This document shows positions 25,026 through 35,869 of a DNA stretch of 64,000 nt, one piece after another (within the stretch, counting starts at the first letter, position 1; every line of letters begins with the position of its first letter). The translations under genes were made by a program, and so were the position numbers. Origin of the DNA: Pseudomonas costantinii (GTDB lineage: Bacteria > Pseudomonadota > Gammaproteobacteria > Pseudomonadales > Pseudomonadaceae); contig NZ_MDDR01000005.1 in assembly GCF_001870435.1 (NCBI RefSeq), positions 295,283-359,282 of the forward strand, read 5' to 3'. The notes under the pieces are model-generated. The model had not been told where the DNA came from. It was given only the letters and a program-made list of their open reading frames with translations, and searched no databases.

Positions 25026-26366
25026 TCACGCCTCCTCTTCACTAGGTTTAATACCGCGATCCGGGCTGACCCAGCGCGCGCGCTTCTGGTGCTGACTGAA
25101 GAGCACCTTGGGAAAGCTGACCAGGGTGGTCAGCAAACTGACCAGCCAGAACACCATCGGGTACCACACGGTCCAGAACAGGGTTTTCCACAGGTCTTTC
25201 TCGTAGCGCCGGTCGATCAGGATGCTGACCGCAAACTGCAGCAGACACACCATCGCCAGCACCAGGCCGGTAAACGCGGGGGGCACCAGGGACTCCACGA
25301 CAAGTGCCGGTGGCAGTACCACGAACTTACCCACGCCCCAGAAGATGACAGAGAGCAGGAAGGTGAAAGCCCAACCGGTGGACAGGCAGTATTCGAACAA
25401 TAGCGGCCACAGGTAACGATGGCGCCATTGCCAGATGCCACGGATATTTTTGAACAACACCTCGGCGCCTCCCTGGGCCCAGCGCAAGCGCTGTTTCCAC
25501 AGGCCGCCGACCGTCTCGGGCATCAGGATCCAGCACAAGGCGCGGGGCTCGTAGAAGATGGCCCAGTGATCGAGTTGCAGCTTCCAACTGACATCGATGT
25601 CCTCGGTGATCATGTCGGTGCTCCAGTAGTCGATGCGGTCCAGCGCCTTCTTGCGAAACGCCACCACCACACCCGAGACCGTGAAGATCCGGCCGAACAC
25701 CCGCTGGGTACGCTTGATCAACCCAATGATCGAGGAGAACTCGCCCACCTGCACCCGGCCGATCAGCGTCGAGCGCGTACGAATACGTGGGTTGCCGGTC
25801 ACGGCACCCAGGCGCGGGTTATCGAGCATCGGTGCAACCATGTAGGCCGCTGCATTTTTGTCGAGCAATGCGTCGCCATCGATGCACACCAAGTACTCAC
25901 TGCGCGCGGCCACAGCGCCCATGCGCAAGGCCACGGCCTTGCCCTGGTTCTGCGCCAGGTGCAGCACCCGCAGGCGAGGATTCTCCAACGCCAGGGCATC
26001 GAGTACCGCAGCGGTGTTGTCTTGGGAGCCGTCGTTGACAGCGATCACTTCGATGTTCGGGTACAACTGGTTCAGTGCCGCATGAATGGTGTCACCGACG
26101 TTATCACCCTCGTTGTAGCAAGGAATGATGATCGAAATCAGCGGATTTCCAGCCAAGGTCGGCGCCGGCGTGTCTTCCTTCCAGGGCCAGTGACGCTCCC
26201 AGTGCAACCAGAAGTACAGGCCACCAGAGATCCACAGCGCCGACATGAACAGCGGGTAGAAAAACACGAAGTCCATCAGGAATTGCCCGGTGACCAGGAA
26301 GATCAGGCCAAGGGGTACGCCCAACACCAGTGCCAACACGAATAAAGCCAGGATTCTGTCGAACAT
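25026..26366 (-). CDS. pgaC: PgaC, poly-beta-1,6-N-acetylglucosamine synthase
   Basis: A 446-residue glycosyltransferase family 2 enzyme with two N-terminal spans (about 4-24 and 35-55), a large cytoplasmic domain and about three C-terminal spans. Seen: [20 protein letters not shown] at the start of the domain, DGDALLD metal site, [10 protein letters not shown] and the QxxRW acceptor motif QRLRWAQGG. It uses UDP-GlcNAc to build the biofilm polysaccharide PGA at the inner membrane. Close to E. coli PgaC in length. An earlier in-frame ATG (26381) exists; the chosen start [10 protein letters not shown] fits the family. It follows pgaB directly. Confidence 0.93.
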   Translation of the reverse strand: MFDRILALFVLALVLGVPLGLIFLVTGQFLMDFVFFYPLFMSALWISGGLYFWLHWERHWPWKEDTPAPTLAGNPLISIIIPCYNEGDNVGDTIHAALNQLYPNIEVIAVNDGSQDNTAAVLDALALENPRLRVLHLAQNQGKAVALRMGAVAARSEYLVCIDGDALLDKNAAAYMVAPMLDNPRLGAVTGNPRIRTRSTLIGRVQVGEFSSIIGLIKRTQRVFGRIFTVSGVVVAFRKKALDRIDYWSTDMITEDIDVSWKLQLDHWAIFYEPRALCWILMPETVGGLWKQRLRWAQGGAEVLFKNIRGIWQWRHRYLWPLLFEYCLSTGWAFTFLLSVIFWGVGKFVVLPPALVVESLVPPAFTGLVLAMVCLLQFAVSILIDRRYEKDLWKTLFWTVWYPMVFWLVSLLTTLVSFPKVLFSQHQKRARWVSPDRGIKPSEEEA

Positions 26367-26368
26367 GG

Positions 26369-28366
26369 TCAAGGGTTCCATTGATTGGAAAGGGCCGGAC
26401 GTACCGTCTTCAGGTCCGGCGAGTTTTCCAGGAAGTTGTCCGGGTAGTAGCCAAAACTCCTGACCCCCTGGCGTTTGAGTACACCCATCCATTCGGCCAT
26501 CTGCACGCCATCGATATTGGGTGCTTCCTTGGTACGCCAGTCTTTGGCTTGCAGTTCAAACACAGTGCGCTGCAACGCGCCGGGGCGTGCCTTGACCGTG
26601 GCCACCAGTTTTTCCAGCCAGCCGTTGGAGTTTTTCAGCGTCTCGCCTTCCATCAGCGGCATGGCCATCGGCGCGGTCCAGTCATAAGTCTGGAGGAAGT
26701 CATCGAGGTTCTGTGCGAACCAGGTTTCGCTGGCCGGGTTGAGCATCGGCTCAGCGAAAATATTGCGTGCGGTATCAACTTGCGGCCCACGTATGGCGCG
26801 GACCTTGCCCGTCAATTCCTTGGTGAAATCAATCAGGTAACGGCTCTTGAAGCGCGTCCAGCGTTGCATCACCGCTGGGTCCGCACGCAGTGCTGCAATG
26901 CTGCCCGGCAGGCCGTTGGCGGCATAGGCCTTGAGCGCCGCGGGGCTGGCATCTTCGAAGTCCGAGAGGATCGCGTCGTCGTGGAACAGCACGCCGTCAA
27001 TCAACGTGTTGCGCGCCAGGTCTTCGTAGATCTCACCGATCTGCTGGCGCACTTTCGGATCAAACGGCGACAGACGCTTGTATTGGTCCGGGTCGACGCC
27101 GACCTGGCCGGTTTTCGGGTCCCAGCGGGTGACGCGCGGCAGCGCCGGGTCCAGGGCAAAACTGAGCACCGGCATCCACGCAAAAATTGCCACATGACCA
27201 CGGGTATGCAGTTGCCAGGTGACGCGGTTGAACAGGTCCTGGCGCACCGGGAGGTGACGGTTGGGGAAGTACAGCGAATGCACCAGGCCGTCACCCTTGG
27301 GGTCAGCGAAGGCTTGCAGGAACACCGTGTTGACGCCCATGTCCGCCACGCGCTGGATCAACTGGTCGAGGTTACGCGCCTCTTGGGCCGGGTCCGGGTC
27401 GTAGACATTGTCCAGGTCGACGTGCAGCACGCGCATCGAAGTCTTGGCCTGGGTGCCGACGATGGCGTTGGCATAATGCTCGCTATCCGGGTCAGAGGCC
27501 ACCAGAAAGCGTGGGCTGCTCATGAGGTTAGTGAGGTTGTCCAGGCCGTCGTCCAGGGTCAGTGCCATCTTGTAACCCTGCTCGTCGACCACCGCCAGCG
27601 AGGTGCCGTCGGCAGCCCCGTAAGGCCAGACCCACACCCGTGGGGCCTTGCCGGTGACCGCTCGGAGTTTGTTAGTAATGGCCGTCACGTCGGCGCGCAT
27701 CCGCGCCTGGAACTGGGCTTCAGTCTCATATTTGCCGGTGGCGGCATCATAGCGGCGCGTTGCGGCGGCGGGTTCCAGGTTGCCCTGGGGGTTGGCCAAT
27801 ATGCCGGTGTGGCTGGCGTCAGTGTGGGCGGCGATTTCCACCAGGCCCGACTTGGAAATCTCCCGCACCTGCTCCCAGGTGAGGAAGTCGGAACGGGCTC
27901 GCGGCGTGCCGGCAAAATCCACCGGTTTGTTCAACGGGGTGTCGATCCAATAGCCCACCGGGGCCAGGATCGCCGGCCAATGATAGGCACGCAGGACCGG
28001 CAGCACACGGGTGTAGAAACTCGAATAGCCGTCGTCGAAACTCAGCATGATGGCCTTGGGCGGCAACTCACGCCCACCACTGCGCGCCGCCAGGATCTGG
28101 TCGACGCTGACCGGCTGATAGCCGTTCTCACGCAGCCAGGCCAACTGATCAATCAACCGCGCGGTGCGTGCCGCCACTACCGTCTGATCGGGGTCGCTAT
28201 CTTCGATGTCGTGGTAGGCAATGCCCAGGAAGTGGTTTTTCGGCCACGGCGTTTCGTTGGGCGGTGTCGGCCGCTCGGCAGGTGGGGTGTATGGCGCGGG
28301 TTGCTGGGCGCAGGCACCGACCAACAATACACCCAGGACCAATAAACAACGACTGAGGACGGTCAT
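26369..28366 (-). CDS. pgaB: PgaB, PGA N-deacetylase/glycoside hydrolase lipoprotein
   Basis: A 665-residue lipoprotein (lipobox VGAC at residues 16-19) with an N-terminal polysaccharide deacetylase domain (about 45-290; [18 protein letters not shown] carries the metal-binding DD) and a C-terminal GH13-like domain (about 310-650). It partially deacetylates PGA in the periplasm so that the polymer can be exported by PgaA. Length is close to E. coli PgaB. It begins 12 nt after pgaA. Confidence 0.92.
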   Translation of the reverse strand: MTVLSRCLLVLGVLLVGACAQQPAPYTPPAERPTPPNETPWPKNHFLGIAYHDIEDSDPDQTVVAARTARLIDQLAWLRENGYQPVSVDQILAARSGGRELPPKAIMLSFDDGYSSFYTRVLPVLRAYHWPAILAPVGYWIDTPLNKPVDFAGTPRARSDFLTWEQVREISKSGLVEIAAHTDASHTGILANPQGNLEPAAATRRYDAATGKYETEAQFQARMRADVTAITNKLRAVTGKAPRVWVWPYGAADGTSLAVVDEQGYKMALTLDDGLDNLTNLMSSPRFLVASDPDSEHYANAIVGTQAKTSMRVLHVDLDNVYDPDPAQEARNLDQLIQRVADMGVNTVFLQAFADPKGDGLVHSLYFPNRHLPVRQDLFNRVTWQLHTRGHVAIFAWMPVLSFALDPALPRVTRWDPKTGQVGVDPDQYKRLSPFDPKVRQQIGEIYEDLARNTLIDGVLFHDDAILSDFEDASPAALKAYAANGLPGSIAALRADPAVMQRWTRFKSRYLIDFTKELTGKVRAIRGPQVDTARNIFAEPMLNPASETWFAQNLDDFLQTYDWTAPMAMPLMEGETLKNSNGWLEKLVATVKARPGALQRTVFELQAKDWRTKEAPNIDGVQMAEWMGVLKRQGVRSFGYYPDNFLENSPDLKTVRPALSNQWNP

Positions 28367-28378
28367 GATCAGGCTCTT

Positions 28379-30859
28379 CTAGAAACGGTAAATGAGGTCG
28401 ACGAGCAGGCGCAGATCGCGTTCGCGATCGCCGTCATAAGGTCGGCTGATCAGGCTAAGGTTGGCGCCGGCTTCCAGCACGTCGTTCCAACGAACGCGTT
28501 GGCCGTAACCGATCAAACCGACAGCACCCGTGGAATAATCTTGCTGGCTATACGTACCTGCACCGACCTGGAATTGCTGGCTCCACTGGGTCTCGTAGCG
28601 GTGATAGAGCACATGATTGACCGTGACGGTAGGCAACACGCTGAAGTCGGACTTGGGGTTGAAGTACACCGTGTCGTCTTTGGTGTTACGGCTGGCGCCG
28701 ACTTCCAGGCCCAGGTCCACTTGCACGTGTGGTGAGCTGTAGATGCCCTCGCGGCCAGTGAGCAAAGCTTCAAGCCGGTTGTTGCCGTCACTGAAATGGG
28801 ACGGGCTCAACGACAGCTTCCACTCGCGGCTTTCATTCTCGCGCCAGCGGATAAAGCCACTGCCGCCATTGGCCGTCACGTCGGCATTCAACGCCCGTAG
28901 CGGGGTGGTGGCCAGGAGGTAGCCGAGGCTACCGCCGTACTGCCAGTTGTCATTGATGTCGCGGGTAATCGACACCGCTGCGCCTTGCTTGGACCCATAA
29001 CCGAAGGAGTGGTTGGAGACCTCAGCCGTCAGGGTCATGTCGCGGGTACGCCGCTCCACGCCGACGCGCTGCGAACGGTCCTGGCCGGTGCCTTCGGTAA
29101 AGTCTGCGGTGGCGTAACCCACACCTGCGAACACACGCCAGTCTTCATCGATGGGCGGGCTGTAGAGCACGCTTTCGATGCCCCAGTCTCGGCTGCCCGC
29201 TACCGCGCCAACATCGCCGCTATTACCGCCGCCGTAGCTTTTACCGGTGTAGGCCTCGACACGTAGCTCGGCCATGTCGTGTACATCACGCAGGCGGCTG
29301 AGGCGCTGCACCTGGCGGCTGTCCGGGTTGCGGGCAAGCACGTCATCGGTCAGCGCGTCCATTTGGCGCCACTCCTGAAGGTCCATGGCGGTATACGCTT
29401 GGGACACTTCCAGACCTATATCGCGCGGGACCTGGGCTTCGACTTCCTTGAGGCTACCTTCGGCGCGGCGCGGCCAATCTCGGGCGCGGTACATGTCGGC
29501 CTGGGCCAGGCGCAGGCCGACATTACCCGGGGCTTTTTGCACCAGTGCGTCCAGACCGGTTTCACTGCCCGGCAGGTCACCGCTGTTGGCACGGGCCTGG
29601 GCCGCCAGTTGTTGGGCGTCCATCCAGTTGTCGTTGGGGTTGCCAAGGGGCAGGCCCTTGAGAAAGACGCGAGGTTTCTCGGTGTTGGCCAAGTTGTCGG
29701 CGACGTCGCGAGCCTCCTGCACTTTGTCACTTTCCAGCAAGGCATAGTACAGCGCGGTGCTGTCACCGAAGTGACCGTCAGGGTCGGCGTCCGGCGCGGT
29801 CATTACCTGGCGATACAGCTGTTCGGCTTTTTCCGGCTGACGTTGGTCGAGGTAGGCGCCAGCCGCCCAGCGCACAGCATAGCTCGGCAATTGCACGCCT
29901 TCGCCTTTGAGGGTTTCGTACTCACGGATTACGTCAGCGGTGCGCGCCCGCGCCTTGAGGGCACCCAGGCGATCGATACGCCAACGCACCACGTCATCAT
30001 GGGCGCTGGGGTCCGGGGTCCAGCGAGCAAGCAGTTGGTCATAGTCGTTGAGGGCCCGGTCGGCGATCACATAGCGTTCTTTCTCGGTGCGCGTGGCGAC
30101 ATCGGCCAAGCGCACGCGCTCGGCGGCGAGGTCGCCTTCCAGGCGGCGCTGGGTGACAGCGTCCAACACACCCGGATGCGCGGCCGACAGGCGCAACGCC
30201 GGTTCCGGCAGGCGGGCCCTTTGCAGAGCGACGATATATTCACGAACGACTTCGGGTTTATCACCGGCGCGGATAAAAGCCTGGTCGAACTCGAACAGGG
30301 CGTCGTAGTTCAAGCCCGCGCGGGTCAGCGCATAGCCGAGGGCCATGCGGCGGTTCGGGTCATTGGGTTGCGCTGCCACCAGTGCACGCGTGCGTTGCAC
30401 CGCGTCGTTGGCTTGACCGCCATCGGCCTCGGTCAGGGCTTGGCCCAATTGCAGGTCGACATTATTCGGCTCACGCAGCAGTGCCTGCTGGTAGACCGCC
30501 AAGGCTTGCGGCCACTGCTTTTGATTGCGATACGTACGCGCCACCGTGGCGAGCGCCTGGGCCGTCAGGTTGCGATTCTTGCCCTGAGCCTCGTACACCT
30601 TCAGCACTTCGGCGTCTTGCCCGGCCCAACCGGCGATCACCAGATGATCGCTGATCTGGCCCGGGGTCTGGCGTTCGGCGGGTAGTTGCCGCAATTGGGT
30701 GAGGGCGGGTGTGAAATTGCCGTTGCGCGCCTGGATGATCAAGGCGTCGTAGGCAGGATCGGCCAAGGCAGAAGCGGGCATCAGCAGTTGACTGCACAAG
30801 GCGGCCCCGATGAGCAGTCGCAACCGGCCTGAAGCACTGATTGGAAGGTTTCGCAACAT
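28379..30859 (-). CDS. pgaA: PgaA, outer-membrane PGA export porin
   Basis: An 826-residue protein: signal peptide (about 1-33, LPISASGRLRLLIGAALCSQ), a superhelical TPR region (about 40-510) and a C-terminal beta-barrel (about 530-826) ending in the outer-membrane aromatic residue RLLVDLIYRF. It binds and exports partially deacetylated PGA. First gene of pgaABCD. Upstream lies a palindrome (30951-30980) and a REPIN. Confidence 0.92.
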   Translation of the reverse strand: MLRNLPISASGRLRLLIGAALCSQLLMPASALADPAYDALIIQARNGNFTPALTQLRQLPAERQTPGQISDHLVIAGWAGQDAEVLKVYEAQGKNRNLTAQALATVARTYRNQKQWPQALAVYQQALLREPNNVDLQLGQALTEADGGQANDAVQRTRALVAAQPNDPNRRMALGYALTRAGLNYDALFEFDQAFIRAGDKPEVVREYIVALQRARLPEPALRLSAAHPGVLDAVTQRRLEGDLAAERVRLADVATRTEKERYVIADRALNDYDQLLARWTPDPSAHDDVVRWRIDRLGALKARARTADVIREYETLKGEGVQLPSYAVRWAAGAYLDQRQPEKAEQLYRQVMTAPDADPDGHFGDSTALYYALLESDKVQEARDVADNLANTEKPRVFLKGLPLGNPNDNWMDAQQLAAQARANSGDLPGSETGLDALVQKAPGNVGLRLAQADMYRARDWPRRAEGSLKEVEAQVPRDIGLEVSQAYTAMDLQEWRQMDALTDDVLARNPDSRQVQRLSRLRDVHDMAELRVEAYTGKSYGGGNSGDVGAVAGSRDWGIESVLYSPPIDEDWRVFAGVGYATADFTEGTGQDRSQRVGVERRTRDMTLTAEVSNHSFGYGSKQGAAVSITRDINDNWQYGGSLGYLLATTPLRALNADVTANGGSGFIRWRENESREWKLSLSPSHFSDGNNRLEALLTGREGIYSSPHVQVDLGLEVGASRNTKDDTVYFNPKSDFSVLPTVTVNHVLYHRYETQWSQQFQVGAGTYSQQDYSTGAVGLIGYGQRVRWNDVLEAGANLSLISRPYDGDRERDLRLLVDLIYRF

Positions 30860-30950
30860 ACCGTGAGCTTCCCTACATACTGAAAGCTATAACGATAGGT
30901 GGTCCTGAGCAATTTGCATCAGGGCGCCGGCGTCTAGTGACCCGACTTAG

Positions 30951-30980
30951 CTTTCCTGTGGGAACTATCCCTTAGGAAAG
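30951..30980. promoter_or_regulatory. Imperfect 30-bp palindrome upstream of pgaA
   Basis: Arms CTTTCCTGTGGGA and TCCCTTAGGAAAG (11 of 13 pair) flank ACTA, ending about 90 nt before the pgaA start. It is either an operator, or, if transcription starts above it, an RNA hairpin exposing GGA motifs like those bound by Rsm/Csr proteins. The dyad is seen; its role is inferred. Confidence 0.5.
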
Positions 30981-31040
30981 TAGGGAAAAGGCTCATTCAG
31001 AACAATTATTCAGAATTGTCCGCGGGACGAAAAAGCCAAT

Positions 31041-31118
31041 GTGGGAGCGCACTTGCCTGCGATGACAGGGTCTCGTGCCGATGGCTTGACCCTCATCGCG
31101 GGCAAACCCGCTCCCACA
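31041..31118. repeat. REPIN-type repeat
   Basis: GTGGGAGCGCACTTGCCTGC on the left and a matching GCGGGCAAACCCGCTCCCAC on the right, about 40 nt apart, between pgaA and the DUF945 gene. Confidence 0.8.
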
Positions 31119-31148
31119 CTATTTTATTTCTTGCTGGTGTAAAAATTT

Positions 31149-32645
31149 TTACTGCGCGCCGCCGACTGCACCCACCTTGGCCATCACAAAACCAATGAAT
31201 TGTTCGACGGTCATCTTCTGGCCGTTGAAGGTCACTTCATTGTTGGCGTAATGCAACTTGGAGACGATGTCGGTGCCCACCAGGGTCGCCAGTTGAGTAC
31301 CGACCGCCACGCCGCTGACCATCTCGGCGGCCATCTGCGATTGCTGCTCGATGGCTTTAGGGTCGGTCACGCCACTCACCTGCGCTTGCAGGCCAGCAAC
31401 GTCGCCAATCATTGGCTTGGACAAGCTCAGGTTGGCATCCAGCAATGCGATGACCTGCTTGCCCAGTTCAACCGGTGGCAGTTCCATGGACGCAGGCTTG
31501 GTCAGGTCCAGCACCAGGTTGAACTTGCTTTCGCCATGGGTGGTTTTCAACGACAGGTTTTCCACAGCCACTTGCGGCTTGGCGGCCAGCACTTGGTTGA
31601 CGTTGGCCTCGGCCAGGGCCTGCTCGGCTTCGGTCAGTTGCAGCTCAGGCACCGGTTGACCGGCAGCGGCAGCGGCTTGCACCGGCTGCATCTTGTCCTG
31701 GTAGAGCTTGGTCAACACCAGTGTCGCCGGAATGTCGACGTTCTTCATGCTCAGGGCCATGGCTGCCGAACCGACAGGTTTACCCTGGTAACCAATTTCG
31801 TCGATCTTGTAATCGACGCGGCCTGCCAGGTTGTTGTCCTTGGTCTCGCTGGTGTCTTTCTGCTCGAAGCCCTTGAAGGTCAGCACGGCTTTCTGCGGGC
31901 CGAAGGTGACCTTGGTGTCGGTCAGCTCAACGGTGTTTTGCCCGGTGTAGAAACCGAAGGTGGATTTTTCCAGATTGCTGGCCACCGTCAGGCCGGACAG
32001 CTCGGCTTCGAACGGCGCGCCGTTGGCATCGATCACCGCGACTTTAAGGCTGTTCATGTAGCCGCTGGCCTTGACCTTCTGGCCTTCGGCGGTGCTGTCG
32101 AAGTCCAGGTTGGCGCCGGAGAAGCTCACCGAGGACTTGTCGTCCTTGAGTTCCAGGGGCAGCAGTTCGACGTTGCCGTTGACCGAACGGTTATAGCCGA
32201 TATTGGCCACGCCTTTGAGTGGCGATACGTCTTTGCTGGCAGCGAACCATTTTTCAGTGGTGGCGTTCTTTTCCAGCGCGTAGTGACTGGTGGCCATGAC
32301 GGGCAGCCACTTCAGCGACACCAGGCGCGAGAACGGCAGCGGGCCGTGCTCGATATGGTCAACGAACAGCAACTCAGGGTTCGGGTTGTCTTGACCGAAC
32401 ACCGTGCCTTGCCCCTTGAGGCGGTAGTGAGCGGTGCTGCTGAACAGGCCACGGTCCAGGGACACCAGCTCCAGGTTCACGGTGCTATCGGTGCCGGCCA
32501 TGGAGGTCTGCAGTTCTTTGTTGGCGTTCAGGATCGCGGTTTGCAATACCGGCTCCAGCTGCTTACCGGTGTACCAGGCGCCGCCTGCACTGACGACGCC
32601 GACGGCGACAACAAAACCCAAGAAAACAACTGCTGGCTTATTCAT
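31149..32645 (-). CDS. DUF945 (YdgA-family) exported protein
   Basis: A 498-residue protein with an uncleaved signal anchor or signal peptide (residues 5-26, VVFLGFVVAVGVVSAGGAWY) and a long repetitive beta-rich domain matching DUF945/YdgA (LELVSLDRGLFSSTAHYRLK, NVDIPATLVLTKLYQDKMQP). YdgA-type proteins sit in the inner membrane with a large periplasmic part; their function is not established. It stands alone between a REPIN and a short convergent-free gap, with no operon partner. Confidence 0.82.
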   Translation of the reverse strand: MNKPAVVFLGFVVAVGVVSAGGAWYTGKQLEPVLQTAILNANKELQTSMAGTDSTVNLELVSLDRGLFSSTAHYRLKGQGTVFGQDNPNPELLFVDHIEHGPLPFSRLVSLKWLPVMATSHYALEKNATTEKWFAASKDVSPLKGVANIGYNRSVNGNVELLPLELKDDKSSVSFSGANLDFDSTAEGQKVKASGYMNSLKVAVIDANGAPFEAELSGLTVASNLEKSTFGFYTGQNTVELTDTKVTFGPQKAVLTFKGFEQKDTSETKDNNLAGRVDYKIDEIGYQGKPVGSAAMALSMKNVDIPATLVLTKLYQDKMQPVQAAAAAGQPVPELQLTEAEQALAEANVNQVLAAKPQVAVENLSLKTTHGESKFNLVLDLTKPASMELPPVELGKQVIALLDANLSLSKPMIGDVAGLQAQVSGVTDPKAIEQQSQMAAEMVSGVAVGTQLATLVGTDIVSKLHYANNEVTFNGQKMTVEQFIGFVMAKVGAVGGAQ

Positions 32646-32792
32646 GAAGTGACCTGATCAAATCCTGTGAGAAGTGGGCTGTCTTCCTTGAACCCTGAGG
32701 GGGTTGGCTCAAGCCCGCCGAAAACGGGGGAAGATTAGCACTGGCGGCCGCGAACGGCCCAGCTTTTCAGAGGGGTCAAGTCAGCAGTTGGT

Positions 32793-33425
32793 TCAGGTGT
32801 ATTCGGTATCGATCTCATCGAGTTGATGATCAAAACTCTTCAAACGGGCCGTCCAGGTGTACACCAGCACCTCAAACTCGCGGTGTATAACGGCATTGCC
32901 CGGGGTGTCGGCCTTCGGATCGCAGAAGTCCAATTGGTAGCGCTCACGGGCCATGGCATTGGCCACATCGGACAATTCCCGCGCATTGTCCAGCCAATGC
33001 CTACCGTCGGCGACCTGCTGGTCGAGCAGTACACATTGCTTTTTCAGGGCCTCGAGGCTTTTTTCCAGAGGCGTACCGGTGAGTTCGCCCATGACCTCCT
33101 GGAAGGTGCGCCCCGGCTGCCAGTAGCTGCCCCAGAAATAGCGGTCGAACACGGTTTCGACGCGGCGCAGGGCGACCTTGGTGTCCCAGATCGCTACGCG
33201 GGTCTTGCCTTGTTCAAGCAGCTTTTTCTTCACGCGTTGATTTTGATAGGACGCCCACGCCACCACGCCGATGGACAGCGTGCCGATCACCAGGCAGGCG
33301 CTATCGAGAAACACCATCGCCTTGTCGATCTGATGGGCGAGCATGACGCCGTAGAAATAGGCAGCCGATAACAACACCAGTGCGAAGAACACACACCAGA
33401 AAGCGGGAGCATAAGGGTTTTTCAT
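32793..33425 (-). CDS. Two-span membrane protein of unknown function
   Basis: A 210-residue protein with two hydrophobic segments (about 9-28, FWCVFFALVLLSAAYFYGVM, and about 38-60) and a cytoplasmic helical C-terminal region (about 65-210). No family recognised. The start MKNPYAPAFW was chosen because GGGGA lies 8 nt before it; an ATG 15 nt upstream is also possible. It is in the same direction as the efflux operon upstream (33522), but the 96-nt gap makes a shared operon uncertain. Confidence 0.6.
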   Translation of the reverse strand: MKNPYAPAFWCVFFALVLLSAAYFYGVMLAHQIDKAMVFLDSACLVIGTLSIGVVAWASYQNQRVKKKLLEQGKTRVAIWDTKVALRRVETVFDRYFWGSYWQPGRTFQEVMGELTGTPLEKSLEALKKQCVLLDQQVADGRHWLDNARELSDVANAMARERYQLDFCDPKADTPGNAVIHREFEVLVYTWTARLKSFDHQLDEIDTEYT

Positions 33426-33521
33426 TATTGGAATCCCCATGAGCAAACGCGAGCAGTGACAGGCAGGTCGCTTTTCAACCAAAAGGCAGGGCGACCCACC
33501 TGTCAAAGCATAGCTTTTCGC

Positions 33522-34970
33522 TCAGGGTTTGCTGGGCTGTGACGCTTGCGTTCGTCCGCTTTCCCAACCGCCGCCCAAAGCCAGGAACAGATCGATCTGG
33601 CTCATGGCAACCTGGGTGTTGGCCGCCGCCAGTTGCGCCCGCACATCGGTGTAGGTGCGGGTGGCTTGCAGGTCGGCGAGGAACGACGCCCGGCCGGCCT
33701 GGAAGAAGCGATGCGTTTGCCCCGCCGCTTCCTTGGCCGACTCACCGGCATCCGCCAGGGCGTCGCGGCGTTGCAACTGCGCGGTGTACTGCGCGAGGCC
33801 TGTTTGGGTCTCGCGGATGGCATTGAGCACCACACCGTCGAAATGCGCCAGGGCGCCCTGGGTCGCGGCTTCAGCTTCGTGGATGCGCGCGCGCGCGCCG
33901 TTGGTCGGCACCGACCAACTGATCAGCGGGCCAAAGCCCCAGCGGTTGGTGGGCGCCGTGCCCAGGTCATCAAGGATACCGACCGTGCCGATCGTGGCGC
34001 CGATGCTGATATCCGGGTACAACGCGCCGGTGGCCACACCGATACGCGCGGTGGCGGCGGCCAGTTGGCGCTCTGCTTGGCGTACATCAGGGCGACGCTT
34101 GAGCAGTGCGGCGCCATCGCCCACGGGCAGCAGTTGGGCGATGTGCGGCAGTTCGGCGCAAGTGCCGGTGCCCGCCGGCAGTTGGTCCACTGGCTTGGCC
34201 AGCAACATCGACAGACGGAACAACCCGGCCTGGCGCGCGGCTTCGTAGCGCGGCATGTCGGCACGCAAGGATTTGTATTGGGTTTGCGAACGGGTGACCT
34301 GGGTTTCATCGCCACGCCCGGCGTCGCGCAGACGCTGGGTCAGTTTTGTGCTCTGGCCTTGCAGGTCGAGGGACTCGTTGGCGATCGCCAGCTCTTCGTT
34401 GGCCGCGCACACCTGGGTGTAGGAACGCACCACATCCGCCACCAGCGTTATGCGCGCGATGTCGGCGGCGGCCTGGGCGGCGTCAGCACTGGCTTGCGCG
34501 CTTTCGATCCCACGCTGCAAGGTGCCGAATAGATCGAACTGATACGAGGTGCTGATACCGACGCTGCCAATGTTCGCCACCGGGACTTTTTCCGTCAGCA
34601 AAAACGCCTCACCGGACTCCTGCAAGCGTTGGGCTTCGGCCTTCACGCCAGCATTCCAGCCACCGGCGGATTCAGCTTGCTGCACCTGATAACGCGAACG
34701 CTGCAAATTGGCGGCGGCGACGCGCAGGTCGGTGTTGGAGGCCATGGCCTGGCGCACCAACTCATCCAGGCGCGCGTCGTTGTAAAGCTTCCACCAGTGC
34801 GCCGGCACCGGCGCCGACACCACATTATTGCCCTCGCCCGCGATTTGCCCTTGCAGGTCACCACGGTTGATGGCGGATTTTTCCGGCAGTTTGTAATCCG
34901 GGCCCACCACTTGGCAGGCCGACAGCAGCAAACCCAGGCCGGCCGTGGCTAACAGCGCCGCCGGTTTCAT
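33522..34970 (-). CDS. NodT-family outer-membrane efflux lipoprotein
   Basis: A 482-residue outer-membrane factor with lipobox LSAC (Cys 19) and two OEP domains (about 60-245 and 270-465), including the repeated helix YQFDLFGTLQRGIESAQASA and its counterpart. It forms the outer-membrane channel of a tripartite pump. It overlaps the HlyD gene by 4 nt and is the last gene of a five-gene MarR operon. The substrate is unknown; the companions (FUSC protein, DUF1656) suggest aromatic-acid or similar organic-acid efflux. Confidence 0.87.
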   Translation of the reverse strand: MKPAALLATAGLGLLLSACQVVGPDYKLPEKSAINRGDLQGQIAGEGNNVVSAPVPAHWWKLYNDARLDELVRQAMASNTDLRVAAANLQRSRYQVQQAESAGGWNAGVKAEAQRLQESGEAFLLTEKVPVANIGSVGISTSYQFDLFGTLQRGIESAQASADAAQAAADIARITLVADVVRSYTQVCAANEELAIANESLDLQGQSTKLTQRLRDAGRGDETQVTRSQTQYKSLRADMPRYEAARQAGLFRLSMLLAKPVDQLPAGTGTCAELPHIAQLLPVGDGAALLKRRPDVRQAERQLAAATARIGVATGALYPDISIGATIGTVGILDDLGTAPTNRWGFGPLISWSVPTNGARARIHEAEAATQGALAHFDGVVLNAIRETQTGLAQYTAQLQRRDALADAGESAKEAAGQTHRFFQAGRASFLADLQATRTYTDVRAQLAAANTQVAMSQIDLFLALGGGWESGRTQASQPSKP

Positions 34971-35869
34971 GGTTTTTCTCCCTGCTGTTGTTTGGCTGCG
35001 GTTTTGTCATCGATGATCGACACCGTCGCCGTACGCCCGGCGATCATGCGGAAATCCGCCGGCACATCGTCAAAGGCAATCCGCACCGGAATCCGCTGAG
35101 CCAGGCGCACCCAACTGAAGGCCGGGTTGATGTTGGGCAACAGGTTGGAGCCGCTGCTGCGGTCGCGGTCCTCGATACCGGCGACGATGCTCTGCACATG
35201 ACCGCGCAAGCGCGCGTTGTCGCCGATCACACGGATATCGACCGCCATGCCGACGTGGATGCCGTCGAGCTTGGTCTCTTCGAAGTAGCCATCAATGTGG
35301 AAGGAATTGCTGTCCACCACCGACAGCACCGGGCGCCCAGCCGTGACGAACTCCTGGGTGCGCGGCGCGCGGTCGTTGACGTAGCCGTCCACCGGGCTGC
35401 GGATCACAGAACGATCGAGGTTGAGTTGAGCGGCGTCCACCGTCACTTGTGCTTCGGCCAGGGCCGACTGGGCGCGGGCGACGCGGGACTGGCTTTCTTC
35501 CAGTTGCTCGCTGGGCACCAAGTTGCCGAGGCCACGGTTTCGCTTGTTCTCGCGCTGGGCCTGGGCCAGGGTTTCCTGGCGGTCGGCCACGGCAGCCTGG
35601 GCTTGGCGCAGGGCCAGCTTGAAGCGATCCTGGTCGACGGCAAACAGCACCTGGCCCTTGGTCACCAGTTGGTTGTCGCGCACGTCGACCTGCTGAATCA
35701 GCCCGGACACGTCCGGGGCGATCTGCACGATGTCGGCACGGATATGCCCGTCACGGGTCCAGGGCGCAAACATGTAGTACATGACCATGCGCCAGACAAC
35801 GACGACCGCAAACGTCACGATCAACAGCGTCAGGACTACACGGCCGATGGTCAAAAAAGGTTTTTTCAT
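34967..35869 (-). CDS. HlyD-family periplasmic adaptor (AaeA/EmrA-like)
   Basis: A 300-residue adaptor with one N-terminal membrane anchor (about 8-30), a biotinyl-lipoyl-like domain (about 45-80; HIRADIVQIAPDVSGLIQQV), an alpha hairpin (about 90-145) and a beta-barrel domain. It bridges the FUSC transporter to the outer-membrane factor. Short length is typical for AaeA-type adaptors. It overlaps both neighbours by 4 nt. Confidence 0.87.
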   Translation of the reverse strand: MKKPFLTIGRVVLTLLIVTFAVVVVWRMVMYYMFAPWTRDGHIRADIVQIAPDVSGLIQQVDVRDNQLVTKGQVLFAVDQDRFKLALRQAQAAVADRQETLAQAQRENKRNRGLGNLVPSEQLEESQSRVARAQSALAEAQVTVDAAQLNLDRSVIRSPVDGYVNDRAPRTQEFVTAGRPVLSVVDSNSFHIDGYFEETKLDGIHVGMAVDIRVIGDNARLRGHVQSIVAGIEDRDRSSGSNLLPNINPAFSWVRLAQRIPVRIAFDDVPADFRMIAGRTATVSIIDDKTAAKQQQGEKP

